From assembly GCA_947449135.1 (NCBI GenBank), contig CANFQO010000001.1, forward strand, positions 20,946 through 84,945: a stretch of DNA of 64,000 nucleotides, written 5' to 3'. Made by a program: the position numbers and the translations under genes. The DNA is from Planctomycetaceae bacterium. Its GTDB lineage: Bacteria; Planctomycetota; Planctomycetia; Pirellulales; UBA1268. The notes below the pieces were generated by a model. That model had not been told where the DNA came from, searched no databases, and saw only the letters and a program-made list of their open reading frames with translations. Positions 11,468-21,447 of this stretch are shown in pieces; position 1 is the first letter of the stretch, and the number at the start of each line of letters is the position of its first letter.

Positions 11468-11547
11468 CGAAAAACTCCTCGATACTTGCTCTACGGACCC
11501 CGGCGGGAGATGGTTCGCTGGCAAAAACATGCCGCGTCGGACAGCCG

Positions 11548-13113
11548 TCACTTGCCCGGCTTTCCTCCAGGCGGCTTTCCCTTCTTCTTGGCACCGCCGT
11601 GCGGCTTGCCGAATCGCGGCCCGTTCACGGGGGCGAACTTCCGTGGTTTCGGATACTTGCCACCGGGGCCGGGCCGTCGATCCTCGCGGTCACGGTGGTC
11701 ACCCCTGTCGTTCGGCCGCCGATGCTCCGGCCGGTGCACGGGCTCCGCGTCGACAGCCTCCTGGCTGGCAGGCGCGAAGTGGTGCAGGATCGCCGCGGCG
11801 ACGTCGGTCGGCGTGTGTCCCTGTTCCAGGAGTCGCTCCACCAGCGGGGCCCGTCGCGCAAAGTCGCCCCCTTCGAGCGTCGCCGTGATCTTGTCGAAGA
11901 GGGCGTCTGAACGACGGTCCTCAACCGCTGCCAGTGACGGCACCTGCTCCCGACGGATCTTCGTCCTCAGAAACCGCTCGATCGACTGCAGTTTGTAAAT
12001 TGCTGCCCCCGACACAAGCGTCACTGCCTTGCCCTTCTTTCCAGCCCGACCAGTGCGGCCGATGCGGTGCACGTAGTCCTCGGCATCGTAGGGCAGATCG
12101 TAGTTGACGACGAGTTCCAGATCATTGACGTCGATGCCACGCGCGGCCACGTCGGTCGCGACCAAGAAGGCGAAAGCGGCCCGCTTGAAGTTCTGCATGA
12201 CGCGAGTTCGCTGGGCCTGAGCCATGCCACCGTGCAGTCGCTCGGCCGAGTAGCCTCGGCCGATGAGCGCGTCGGCCAATTCGTCGACCATCCGCTGCGT
12301 GTTGCAAAAGATGACGCCGCTCTTCACGTCGTGAAAGTCGATGACGCGAACCATCGCGTCGAGTTTCGCGTGATGCCGAACCTCGTGATAGACCTGATCC
12401 ACGAGTGGCGGACCGCTCACGGACTTCTGTGCGATCTTGATCGTGGCCGCGTCGTTTGAGTGGCCACGGACAAGCGCCTGGATCTGCGGCGAGATGGTGG
12501 CGGAGAAGAAGATCGTCTGCCGGCCCTCCGGGGCGGCGGCGAGAATCTTCTCGATATCCTCGCGGAAGCCCATGTCGAGCATCCTGTCGGCTTCGTCGAG
12601 AATCAGCATGCGGATCTTCGTGAGATCGAGTGTGCCGCGATTCATGTGGTCGGTAAGCCGGCCCGGCGTGCCGACGACGACATGTGCTCCGCGCTTGAGT
12701 TCGGCAAACTGGCGCTCATACGAAGCGCCACCGTAGATCGCCACAGAATTGACGCCACGACGAAACGCCGCGAGTTTGTGCACCTCGTCAGCCACCTGCG
12801 TGGCCAGTTCCCGCGTCGGGGTGAGGATCAGCACCTGAGTGGCCTTCAGGGCCGGGTCAATCTTCTCGATGGCCGGGATGCAAAAGGCCGCGGTCTTCCC
12901 CGAACCCGTCTCCGACTGGCCGACGACGTCTCGGCCGGACATGATCAGTGGAATGGCTGCTGACTGGATCGGTGACGTTTCCTCGAAGCCGAGTTGGGCC
13001 ACCGCCTTGAGCACTTCCTGGGAGAGCCCCAAGGAGGCAAACGGCACGTGTCCGGGGCGGGAATCGTCCGGCGAAGAGGGAGCGGGACTGCGATCGGGCT
13101 TGGAATCAGTCAT
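11548..13113 (-). CDS. DEAD-box ATP-dependent RNA helicase
   Basis: 521 aa; VGQSETGSGKTAAF, PTRELATQ, LILDEADRMLDMGF, FSATIS, HRIGRTGRAGKKG; Lys/Gly/Pro-rich tail. Confidence 0.95.
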   Translation of the reverse strand: MTDSKPDRSPAPSSPDDSRPGHVPFASLGLSQEVLKAVAQLGFEETSPIQSAAIPLIMSGRDVVGQSETGSGKTAAFCIPAIEKIDPALKATQVLILTPTRELATQVADEVHKLAAFRRGVNSVAIYGGASYERQFAELKRGAHVVVGTPGRLTDHMNRGTLDLTKIRMLILDEADRMLDMGFREDIEKILAAAPEGRQTIFFSATISPQIQALVRGHSNDAATIKIAQKSVSGPPLVDQVYHEVRHHAKLDAMVRVIDFHDVKSGVIFCNTQRMVDELADALIGRGYSAERLHGGMAQAQRTRVMQNFKRAAFAFLVATDVAARGIDVNDLELVVNYDLPYDAEDYVHRIGRTGRAGKKGKAVTLVSGAAIYKLQSIERFLRTKIRREQVPSLAAVEDRRSDALFDKITATLEGGDFARRAPLVERLLEQGHTPTDVAAAILHHFAPASQEAVDAEPVHRPEHRRPNDRGDHRDREDRRPGPGGKYPKPRKFAPVNGPRFGKPHGGAKKKGKPPGGKPGK

Positions 13114-13304
13114 GAAGGCCTAGTCTGGCGGAGGAGGGGGGGCGGGAGAGAGGCGGGAGGGCGGGAACTCCCCAGAGTACCTCAATCACGATGGGCCTGC
13201 GCGGACAACCGCGAGATTGCCTCTCCCCATCCACTGGGTGATGCCGGTCCTTCGCGATCCGCTGGAAAACAGCGGTGCCCAAAACCGGCGCATTTCGCCC
13301 TGAA

Positions 13305-14267
13305 TCAGGGATCCAGCGTGGAATCGCCCGGATCGGTCGGAGCGGTTGGGTCGTTGCCATCGCCAACCGTGCAATACCACCGCAGCACGGTCGTATCGGT
13401 ATCGCTGGTGATCGGCTCGACATGCCCATCCAGAAACACGAAGTTCGTCACGCCAGGGTGCAGGCTGCCGTACTTCCGGGGGTTGAGGTCGGATGGACCG
13501 TCGGCGATGCCGCGGGCGGTATCGCGAAAGATCGTCTGTGGAGTGTCTGCTGCAAAGAACGCCGTGTCTCCCTGATCGTGGTGGGTCATGTCGGCCGAAG
13601 CCGACGTGATCTTGGGGATGTGCTTCTCACCCATGGCAAACGTCCTGCTCAGGCCATCGCTTACCTGCCGAGACTGCACCCGCGAATAGGTATGTATCGG
13701 CCCGCCCAGTCTCGGATCGAAGGTGGGAGCATCGGACTCCCAGTGATAGTTGTAGTAGGTTCCGGCGTTCGCGGCGTAGTCGCCGCCGGCTGCGGCGCCC
13801 TTTACGACAGGTGGCGCATCGTTGTTGTCGAAGTTCCGATCCGCGGCCGGGGAACGACGACTGGGGCAGAAGTAGTTGGAAACCGGCGTCCGCATGGCGA
13901 CGGCGTTTTTGTCGTCGTCGGCGCGGGCTGTCTTGTCGTAGGCGTTGTAGATCGCCGACTGCTCGAGATATGGAAGCACCAGGAAGCCCCAGGAAATCCC
14001 GGTCTGCTCGCGCAAGTTCCGTCCCTGCGGATAACTCTTGCGGGCCTGCTCATAGCCGACAATGGCGAGCCCGACCTGCTTCATGTTGTTGCTGCAACTC
14101 ATCCGGCGGGCGGCCTCGCGGGCAGATTGGACGGCCGGCAGCAGCAATCCGACGAGCGTGCCGATGATGGCAATCACCACCAGGAGTTCCACCAGGGTAA
14201 AGCCAGGCTTCACAGAAGCTGCTTGTGTCGCGGCTCGGCAACGACCGGAATGGATGACATGTCTCAT
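13305..14267 (-). CDS. DUF1559 domain protein with type IV pilin-like N-terminus
   Basis: KPGFTLVELLVVIAIIGTLVGLLLPAVQSAREAARRMSCSNNMKQVGLA...VTNFVFLDGHV. Confidence 0.95.
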   Translation of the reverse strand: MRHVIHSGRCRAATQAASVKPGFTLVELLVVIAIIGTLVGLLLPAVQSAREAARRMSCSNNMKQVGLAIVGYEQARKSYPQGRNLREQTGISWGFLVLPYLEQSAIYNAYDKTARADDDKNAVAMRTPVSNYFCPSRRSPAADRNFDNNDAPPVVKGAAAGGDYAANAGTYYNYHWESDAPTFDPRLGGPIHTYSRVQSRQVSDGLSRTFAMGEKHIPKITSASADMTHHDQGDTAFFAADTPQTIFRDTARGIADGPSDLNPRKYGSLHPGVTNFVFLDGHVEPITSDTDTTVLRWYCTVGDGNDPTAPTDPGDSTLDP

Positions 14268-14326
14268 ATCGGAGTCCTCGGAAAGGCAGGGGTTCAGAAG
14301 GCGGGAAACCGGCAGGGAGAAAAGTA

Positions 14327-14350
14327 TCGACCGGGGCCGGATGCCCCGTC
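14327..14350 (-). terminator. putative intrinsic terminator downstream of the PQQ-like gene
   Basis: Minus strand GACGGGGCATCCGGCCCCGGTCGATACTTTTC, CGGGGC/GCCCCG stem 10 nt after the stop codon, T-rich tail. Confidence 0.45.
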
Positions 14351-14357
14351 AACACCG

Positions 14358-15698
14358 CTAGCGGATGCAGTAGATGGCGTCCGATGACCGGATCAGCAGA
14401 GCATCATCGCTGACAGCGGGCGTTGCCCAGAAGACCTCTGCATCGCTCCCGACCGAGAATTCGCCAAGAATCTTGAATTCTGGACCGGCCTCCAGCACGA
14501 CGGTCCGGCCCTTCTCATTGACAAGGTAGATGCGGTTGCCAATCACCAGTGGGCAGCCGACAGCCGTGGTGCCTCCCGGAAGCCGCTTCCGGTATTTCTC
14601 TTCGCCGGTCCGCTTGTCGTAACAGACGGCCTTGTCGCCGAAGAAGTAGAGGAGGTCGTCGACGACTACCGGCGATGGCATGCCCGCGCCGCTCTTGTTT
14701 TTCGACCAGACCACGGCGGCCGTCGCGGTCTGCCCCTTGGGGGGCGTGAGGTCGCCGAGGTGTCCGCTGGCAATCGCATACACAGGCGCCTTGCTGCCGG
14801 GGCTCGAGGTGCCGAAGTAGATGCCTGCGGCATCGGCCACGACCGAACAGGCGAATGACGTGTCAAGCCCGCCAAGACGCCAGCGTTCCCTGCCATCCGC
14901 GATTCCATACGCGATCACGCTGCCCTGACCCGCCGTCACGATCTCCGCGATGCCGTTGTTCGTCCAGACGACGGGCGTGCTCCACGCGGTCCCTTTATTA
15001 CGATCGACCGTCCACATGTCTGCGCCTGTCATTGGATCGAGGCAGTGCAGTCGGGCAGAGTCTTCGTTGTAGATCTGCAGCAGTATCCGGTCCCCCTCTG
15101 GATCACGGTGCAGCACTGGTGACGAGCCGGTGCCAAACTGATTCTGGATCGGCTGCGGGTCGAAATTCCGTCGCCAACGTTCAACCCCAGCACCATCGAG
15201 GGCCACGAGGGTGCCGGTGCTGCCGAAGAAAGCGAAGACCGTGTCGGCCGAAGCGCAGGGCGTCTCCGTGGCGTAGGTATTCGACGCATGCTTGGCGAAT
15301 TTCGGGACCGCCTCGACGACAGTCTTCGACCAGAGGATCTTCCCGTCAGCGGGGTCGAGGCAGAGGACCCGCCATTGCACGGGTTCGGTCGGCGTCGACG
15401 CCATGCCCCAGGTGGAGAACGACATCACGCCGCCCATGCCGCTGGGGTTGTCGGCCTTGGGGCCGACGGCAGTGGTGACGAATATCCTGCCGCCGGAGAC
15501 GATCGGCTGTGACCAGCCGGCGCCGGGAATCGGAGTCCGCCACGCCAGGTGATCGGTATTGCTCCACTGCGAGGGCACTCTGGCCTGCGGGGCGAGGCTT
15601 TGGGCTGTGCCACCGCGAAACTGCGACCAATCGTTTCCCGCAGCAATGTTGCAGCCGAGTAGGCAGCATCCGAGCACGCATGAACCTATCGAACGCAT
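14358..15698 (-). CDS. PQQ-like beta-propeller repeat protein, secreted
   Basis: MRSIGSCVLGCCLLGCNIAAGNDWSQFRGGTAQS...LAWRTPIPGAGWSQPIVSGGRIFVTT...LCLDPADGKILW. Confidence 0.85.
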   Translation of the reverse strand: MRSIGSCVLGCCLLGCNIAAGNDWSQFRGGTAQSLAPQARVPSQWSNTDHLAWRTPIPGAGWSQPIVSGGRIFVTTAVGPKADNPSGMGGVMSFSTWGMASTPTEPVQWRVLCLDPADGKILWSKTVVEAVPKFAKHASNTYATETPCASADTVFAFFGSTGTLVALDGAGVERWRRNFDPQPIQNQFGTGSSPVLHRDPEGDRILLQIYNEDSARLHCLDPMTGADMWTVDRNKGTAWSTPVVWTNNGIAEIVTAGQGSVIAYGIADGRERWRLGGLDTSFACSVVADAAGIYFGTSSPGSKAPVYAIASGHLGDLTPPKGQTATAAVVWSKNKSGAGMPSPVVVDDLLYFFGDKAVCYDKRTGEEKYRKRLPGGTTAVGCPLVIGNRIYLVNEKGRTVVLEAGPEFKILGEFSVGSDAEVFWATPAVSDDALLIRSSDAIYCIR

Positions 15699-15971
15699 GG
15701 CATTCCCCTCCTTGGCCTGACAGCTTCGCCTGGTGACATTTCTCTCGGAGAAGTCTATCGGCCCGTGAAAAATTCGATCAAGCGGAGTGCGAGCACGAAC
15801 AGTTTCACGCCAGATGGCATTGAGCTGCTTGAGCACGATGGCAGTTGCCGTAGCTTCCCGTTTGCCTCAGATCAACGATAAATAGACTGCAGAAGGGCGT
15901 CAGTTGGTCGCGACGGACAGATCATCGTGTTCTTCGGGAAAACAGCCCGCTAGAATCGTCGACATCCCGCC

Positions 15972-18572
15972 ATGACCGCATCTCAACGCCCACTCCTGCC
16001 CGCCGATCTGCCCGTGGCCGCTGTTCTCCGTGACGTCGTCGCGGCGTCGCGGAGCGGAGCCGTGGTCGTCACCGCTCCCCCCGGTTCTGGCAAGACGATG
16101 CTCGTGCCAGCCGCCGTACTCGATGACCTGCCGCCGTCGGCGCGGCTCATCCTGTTGCAGCCCCGAAGGCTGGCGGCTCGCTCCGTGGCACACCAGATAG
16201 CGCGGCTGCGGAACGTGCCGCTCGGCGGCGAGGTTGGCTACCAGGTGCGGTTTGATGCCCGAGTCAGCCGCGACACGCGGCTCATCGTCGAGACCACCGG
16301 CATCATGCTCCGCCGTCTGCTCAGCGACATCATGCTCGATTCAATAGCCGCCGTCGTCCTCGACGAGTTTCACGAGCGGACCATCGAAATGGACCTCGTG
16401 CTCGGCCTGTTGATCCGCGTGCGGCAGACACTCCGGCCCGACCTCCGCATCATCGTGATGAGCGCCACGCTCGCCGCAGAGCCGGTGGCCCGCCTGCTGG
16501 GAACAGCAGCCGATCAGTCCGCCGGCGCGGGGAGCCTGTGCCCGATCATCTCCGCCCACGGCCGGCTCTTTCCGGTCGAGGTGAGATTCTCTCGTCGCGG
16601 CGAACAGCGAGACCTTGTCGACATGGTCTCCGCTGCCGTGCCAGAGGCACTCCGCGCGACGACCGGCCACGTGCTCGTCTTTTTGCCGGGCGTGGGGGAG
16701 ATCATGCGGTGTGAGCGGGAGCTGTCCGCGGCAGCAGACCGACAGGGCATTGCGTTACTCACGCTCTTTGGCGACATGCCGCCGGACCAGCAGGACCGCG
16801 TGCTCACCGACGTGGGCCGCCGCAAGATCATCCTCGCCACCAACGTTGCCGAAACCTCGCTGACGATTCCTGGGATCACCGCCGTGATCGACTCCGGCCT
16901 CGCCCGGCAGCTCCGCGTGTCGCCGGCCACGGGACTGCCCCGGCTGGAGCTCGTACCGATCTCGCAGGCCTCTGCCGAGCAGCGGGCCGGCCGGGCGGGA
17001 CGGACGGGCCCCGGCATCTGCTGGCGGCTCTGGGACGAGTCCTCGCACCCCCATCGCCCTACCGCGGAGGTTCCCGAGGCGGTCCGTGGCGATCTCGCGG
17101 CATCGCTTCTTCACCTGCTCACGGCTGGCGAACACCGGGATTTTCCTTGGCTCGATCAGCCGCCCGTTGACAGCCTCGAGAATGCACGGCGGCTCCTGCA
17201 TCAGCTTGGCGCGATCGAACCCGGTGTCGCGGCAGGAGACGACCGGGTGACGCCGCTGGGGGCTGAATTGGCAAGGCTGCCGGCGCATCCGCGGCTGGCC
17301 AGGCTACTGCTGGCAGGTGTCCAACACGGCGTGCTCCGCAAGGCGGCGATCGCCGCGGCGTTGCTCTCCGAGCGGGATCCGTTTCGCGTGGGCGGCCATG
17401 GTGGACAGGGGCCGCGGGACAGGCTTACCGTGCGGATTCGTTCGGACGTCGTGGATCGCGTGGCAGCGCTCGAGGCTTTTCATGAGGGCAAGACGCCAGG
17501 CCGAACCGACCTTGAACTGCATCCCGGGGGAGCGCACAACGTGCTGCGGGCAGCCGAACAGCTGCAGGGGCTCGTCGACACACCGGAGGCGGCTCCTCCG
17601 GCAGATACCGAGACAGCCCTCATGCAGGCGCTCCTCGAGGCGTTTCCCGATCGCCTCGCTCGGCTCCGGCCTGGCGCGCAGGATCGCGGCACGATGGTTG
17701 GAGGGCGAGGTGTGCGTCTCGACGGGGGCTCCCGTGTCCGCCACGAGCCTTTCTTTCTCGCGATCGACATCAACGATGCCGGCGGCGAGGCGAGCGTGCG
17801 ACAGGCGTCGGCCGTGGAGACGTCATGGTTGGAGGCCGAACCGTTGGCGGCCACGAACCTGCGGGCCGTTGAGGAGCTGCTTTACCATCCGTCCCGTCGG
17901 CAGGTGGAGGCCCGTCTGCGGCGATACTGGAACGACCTCGTCCTCGATGAGACTCCAATTGCGATCCGTGACGGGGCAGCCGCCGCGGCAATTCTGGCCA
18001 CCGAGGCGATCCCACAACTCACCAGGCTTCTGCCGGGAGCCGATACCGCTGCTGGGAGCTTTCTGGCACGGGTCCGCTGGCTCGCCGACGTCGCGCCGGA
18101 ACTTGCACTCCCCGCCCTCTCCGATGCCGACCTGTCAGCGCTGCTACCCGCTCTCTGCACGGGACTTCGGTCGCTTGATGAGATCGCGACTGCCGACTGG
18201 CTCTCCCACCTGCAGAACATCGTGGGCTACGAGCGGCTCGCGGAACTCGACCGGCTGGCTCCCGCGCAGTTCGAACTCCCAACGGGAAAGCGGTACAAGC
18301 TCGCCTACGAGCCCGGCAGGCCGCCCGTACTGGCGGTGCGGATTCAGGAACTGTTTGGCGTTCGGGAGACGCCTCGGGTGGCGGCTGGCCGCGTGCCGGT
18401 GCTGCTCCACCTGCTCGGGCCGAATCACCGTCCTCAGCAGGTCACGAGCGACCTCGCGAGCTTCTGGAAGACGACATATACCGAGGTTCGGAAGGAACTC
18501 CGCCGCCGCTACCCAAAGCACGCTTGGCCTGAGGACCCCCTCAGCGGAGGAGCAGCGCCCCGTGGCCGATGA
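15972..18572 (+). CDS. hrpB: ATP-dependent helicase HrpB
   Basis: 866 aa; APPGSGKTMLVP, LDEFHERTIEMD, MSATLAAEPVA, ATNVAETSLTIPGI, QRAGRAGRTGPG; HrpB C-terminal domain. Confidence 0.93.
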   Translation: MTASQRPLLPADLPVAAVLRDVVAASRSGAVVVTAPPGSGKTMLVPAAVLDDLPPSARLILLQPRRLAARSVAHQIARLRNVPLGGEVGYQVRFDARVSRDTRLIVETTGIMLRRLLSDIMLDSIAAVVLDEFHERTIEMDLVLGLLIRVRQTLRPDLRIIVMSATLAAEPVARLLGTAADQSAGAGSLCPIISAHGRLFPVEVRFSRRGEQRDLVDMVSAAVPEALRATTGHVLVFLPGVGEIMRCERELSAAADRQGIALLTLFGDMPPDQQDRVLTDVGRRKIILATNVAETSLTIPGITAVIDSGLARQLRVSPATGLPRLELVPISQASAEQRAGRAGRTGPGICWRLWDESSHPHRPTAEVPEAVRGDLAASLLHLLTAGEHRDFPWLDQPPVDSLENARRLLHQLGAIEPGVAAGDDRVTPLGAELARLPAHPRLARLLLAGVQHGVLRKAAIAAALLSERDPFRVGGHGGQGPRDRLTVRIRSDVVDRVAALEAFHEGKTPGRTDLELHPGGAHNVLRAAEQLQGLVDTPEAAPPADTETALMQALLEAFPDRLARLRPGAQDRGTMVGGRGVRLDGGSRVRHEPFFLAIDINDAGGEASVRQASAVETSWLEAEPLAATNLRAVEELLYHPSRRQVEARLRRYWNDLVLDETPIAIRDGAAAAAILATEAIPQLTRLLPGADTAAGSFLARVRWLADVAPELALPALSDADLSALLPALCTGLRSLDEIATADWLSHLQNIVGYERLAELDRLAPAQFELPTGKRYKLAYEPGRPPVLAVRIQELFGVRETPRVAAGRVPVLLHLLGPNHRPQQVTSDLASFWKTTYTEVRKELRRRYPKHAWPEDPLSGGAAPRGR

Positions 18573-18773
18573 CCGGTTGTGCAGCAAGTGCACGGAATGC
18601 CGTGCGCACGGCCGATGTCGTTTATGTCTCGTGCAACGCCGCTTCCCGGATCGCTGATGGATCACGCCCCGTCACGACGATGAGCCGATCACTCGTGTCG
18701 TCCGGAGTGCACCGTGCCCTCCGGCGATCGACGCCCTCACCACGTTCGTCGTCCCCCAGCAGGAGCCCCCCTC

Positions 18774-18959
18774 ATGCGTCGGATCGTTCTCGTCGTCGCC
18801 GTCCTCACCAGTCTTGTCATTGCAGGCACCGCGTCTGCCGCTCAGACTCGCTCCACGAGCAGCAGTGCATCTGCCACCCGCAAGGGACCCGTTGCCAAGC
18901 TGGTCGAACTCGAGAAGCGGAAGAACGAGTGGCTGCGTCAGCAGTTCCTCGGCAAATAA
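18774..18959 (+). CDS. small secreted protein, hypothetical
   Basis: 61 aa MRRIVLVVAVLTSLVIAGTASAAQTRSTSSSASATRKGPVAKLVELEKRKNEWLRQQFLGK; clear signal peptide. Confidence 0.55.
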   Translation: MRRIVLVVAVLTSLVIAGTASAAQTRSTSSSASATRKGPVAKLVELEKRKNEWLRQQFLGK

Positions 18960-19014
18960 CCGCAGATACGGACAGCCATCACCTCTTGCCATTCCCGCAA
19001 TCACCTGACGTCGG

Positions 19015-19545
19015 TCATCCGCAGCGAAGTGCCGTGATGATGCGCTGAACGATGATTTCGGGCGGAAGAGCGATATCGACCCTAATCGGCCGTTCGTCAT
19101 CCGTTGGACGCTCGAGCAGCGCACACTGACTCGCCAAAAGCGAGGCGGGCATAAAGTGCCCAGTGCGCTGCTCGAGGCGTTCGCGGAGGATTGCCTCGTC
19201 ACCATCGAGTTGCACGAGTCTGACGCCCGGCTTTCCCATCCCGAGGCGGACGCGATAGCCGCGTCTGAGCGCCGAGCAGGCCAGCACGAGGCGACGTCGC
19301 TCTTCGATCGCCGCCTCGACCACAGCCGCGAGGCGATCGAGCCACGGGCGGCGTGCTTCGTCGTCGAGGGGCATTCCCTGTCGCATCAGCGCGACGTTTT
19401 CGGGCGGATGATAGTCATCGGCATCAACGAACTCGGCCCCGCGTTCCCGTGCCAGCAATCTGCCGATCAGCGTCTTGCCGCTGCCGGCGACACCCATGAC
19501 GATGATGACATCCGGTGTGGTTGCACTTGGCGAAGAGGTCCGCAT
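19015..19545 (-). CDS. gntK: gluconokinase
   Basis: IIVMGVAGSGKTLIGRLLA...FVDADDYHPPENVALMRQGMPLDDEARRPWLDRL...ACSALRRGYR. Confidence 0.93.
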   Translation of the reverse strand: MRTSSPSATTPDVIIVMGVAGSGKTLIGRLLARERGAEFVDADDYHPPENVALMRQGMPLDDEARRPWLDRLAAVVEAAIEERRRLVLACSALRRGYRVRLGMGKPGVRLVQLDGDEAILRERLEQRTGHFMPASLLASQCALLERPTDDERPIRVDIALPPEIIVQRIITALRCG

Positions 19546-19665
19546 GGAGACGCCTACGGGTGAAAAAGTCGCCCGGGCCGCAGATCAGGTTTGCGGAGCC
19601 CCGTCGTCCGGAAGCGTATGCTACCGCCGTTGATTCCTGGAAGTCTTTACCCTGGAGCGCTGACG

Positions 19666-20280
19666 ATGACCGATGCCACCCAGGCCTGGCTCGATGGACT
19701 GCGGGACCATGCTGCTAACGCCCGCCATGACACCCGTAACGACGATCGGCCGGCGGCGATGATCGCCGCCGAGCGGGCCGTGCTGGCTGCCCACTTGGCG
19801 GTGTGGCTCGACACTGAACTCCCCGGGCTCCTCGCCGAGCGGGCTGCAGACTCACTGTCAGTCTGCCCCAGCGGCAGTGCCGAGATGGACGCCGAGCCAG
19901 CCCTGGTACTAACCACCACTGCGGCCGGTCTCGCCGCGGCGGCTGACCTGCTTGGCCGAGAAGATCCCCTCATGCGGGAGTGGCGGGAGCGGTTCGCCTG
20001 TGTCACGGAGCTTGAATACCGGCGTTTTTGCATGCTGCATCCGGATCACGACTACCGCCTGCATATTGCCCACTGGAGCTGGATGAAGACCCGCGTGCCA
20101 CCGCAGAGGTGGCCGGCATTCGTGCGGTGGCCGCTTCGCGAGGGCGAGGCGTATTGGCTGCACCGCACCGGCACGGCCGGGGCAGGGCGGGAACGACGCT
20201 CGAGTCATCTCTGGAAATGGAACGGCACGCACGCCGTGATTCTCAAGCCCTTCATCGATGAAGAATTCCCGATCAGGTGA
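19666..20280 (+). CDS. hypothetical protein
   Basis: MTDATQAWLDGLRDHAANARHD...; coding-like, start after GGAG, no family recognised. Confidence 0.6.
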   Translation: MTDATQAWLDGLRDHAANARHDTRNDDRPAAMIAAERAVLAAHLAVWLDTELPGLLAERAADSLSVCPSGSAEMDAEPALVLTTTAAGLAAAADLLGREDPLMREWRERFACVTELEYRRFCMLHPDHDYRLHIAHWSWMKTRVPPQRWPAFVRWPLREGEAYWLHRTGTAGAGRERRSSHLWKWNGTHAVILKPFIDEEFPIR

Positions 20281-20316
20281 GGGGCGTGCTTCAAAGGGCA
20301 GAGCAGCCAGCGACAG

Positions 20317-20808
20317 TCAGAGATCCACCCAGGACTTGCAGCCGCCGAATGACTCCTGCCAGGGCAGCACGAGCGGCTCCGAGAGGGCCGACACTTGGAC
20401 CTCCAGCACGTGCAGTTCATTACGCCAGCGATGAAACCGCTCCGCAACCACGTGGTCTGCCCAGACGTGGTCGCCGCGAAACCGCGCAAGGCCCTCGAGC
20501 GACTCAATTCGGATCGCACTGATCACGCGGGCCCGATGCCGAAAGGCCACCGTGCCCTCTCGCGGGCGGTCTACGTCGATGTCGACGAGCAGATCGCGAG
20601 CCTCTGGCACGAGGCTTTCGGGCGACTGGTGGAGAAACGTCGGCATCAGCAGAAACTCCCAGTGGGCAAGATCGAAATGCCCGCCCGGTTCCACGATGCC
20701 GCCCTTGCGGAGAATTACCCGCTGACGTCCTTGAGCAAGCGCCCGGCAGATGGCCGCCCACTCCTTGAATGCAGCCTTGCAGACGGATGGCATACGATCC
20801 GTATTCAT
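20317..20808 (-). CDS. DUF1802 family protein
   Basis: MNTDRMPSVCKAAFKEWAAICRALAQGRQRVILRKGGIVEPGGHFDLAHWEFLLMPTFLHQ; resembles DUF1802. Confidence 0.75.
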   Translation of the reverse strand: MNTDRMPSVCKAAFKEWAAICRALAQGRQRVILRKGGIVEPGGHFDLAHWEFLLMPTFLHQSPESLVPEARDLLVDIDVDRPREGTVAFRHRARVISAIRIESLEGLARFRGDHVWADHVVAERFHRWRNELHVLEVQVSALSEPLVLPWQESFGGCKSWVDL

Positions 20809-20827
20809 GAGGTCTATTCGGCAAGCG

Positions 20828-21391
20828 TTACTTTGCGGGCGGACGGACATACATGCCATCGGCCGTAAGCTGGATCACCGGGATCGCCAGCTTTGGATCA
20901 AAGACGCCCTGGCCACGAACCACGACCTCGGAGCCCTTCTGAATGCCGAAGAGTTTCCTCGCATCGACCGGGATCACCGTGCCATCGGCACCGACGAATT
21001 GCACGGCGATCATCGGGGCATTGGCCTGACGCTTCTTGCAAAACGGACAGTTGTCGTTGTCGTGCCCAGGCTTCTTGGCGTGGTCGTCGGCCGGAATCTC
21101 CACGAGTACAAACGATGCCTTGTTGTCCAGGAACGGCTCCATGCCCCGCGCACCGACACGGCCTGCCAGCACGATCGGCTGCGGGTCTTTCGTGAGCTTT
21201 TCCTTCGCCGCGGACGGCGTGACGGCGCCCTCCGGCTCCGCGGGCAGAACGAGTCGCCCACGGACTGCGGCCGGATCGATCTCCAGCCCCAGGCAACGCG
21301 CCGGTGACACGGCAACCCCGCCTGTGAGGCCCACGAGAATCCCAAGTGACGCGATATCGAATATCCGTCTCAGACCTGGCTTCACCAGCAT
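20828..21391 (-). CDS. secreted hypothetical protein with CPFCKK motif
   Basis: MLVKPGLRRIFDIASLGILVGLTGGVAV...NDNCPFCKKRQANAPMIAVQFVGADG; signal/anchor at N-terminus. Confidence 0.65.
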   Translation of the reverse strand: MLVKPGLRRIFDIASLGILVGLTGGVAVSPARCLGLEIDPAAVRGRLVLPAEPEGAVTPSAAKEKLTKDPQPIVLAGRVGARGMEPFLDNKASFVLVEIPADDHAKKPGHDNDNCPFCKKRQANAPMIAVQFVGADGTVIPVDARKLFGIQKGSEVVVRGQGVFDPKLAIPVIQLTADGMYVRPPAK

Positions 21392-21447
21392 GACCGTCCT
21401 CCTTGATAGTGTGCTTCCTCTGACACAGTCGTGCATCGCTGGTGGGC

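Noticed and set aside
10549-11910. 453-aa + strand ORF opposite the Cys-rich proteins
   Set aside because: Frame lacks protein character; the minus frames have signal peptides and ordered Cys motifs.
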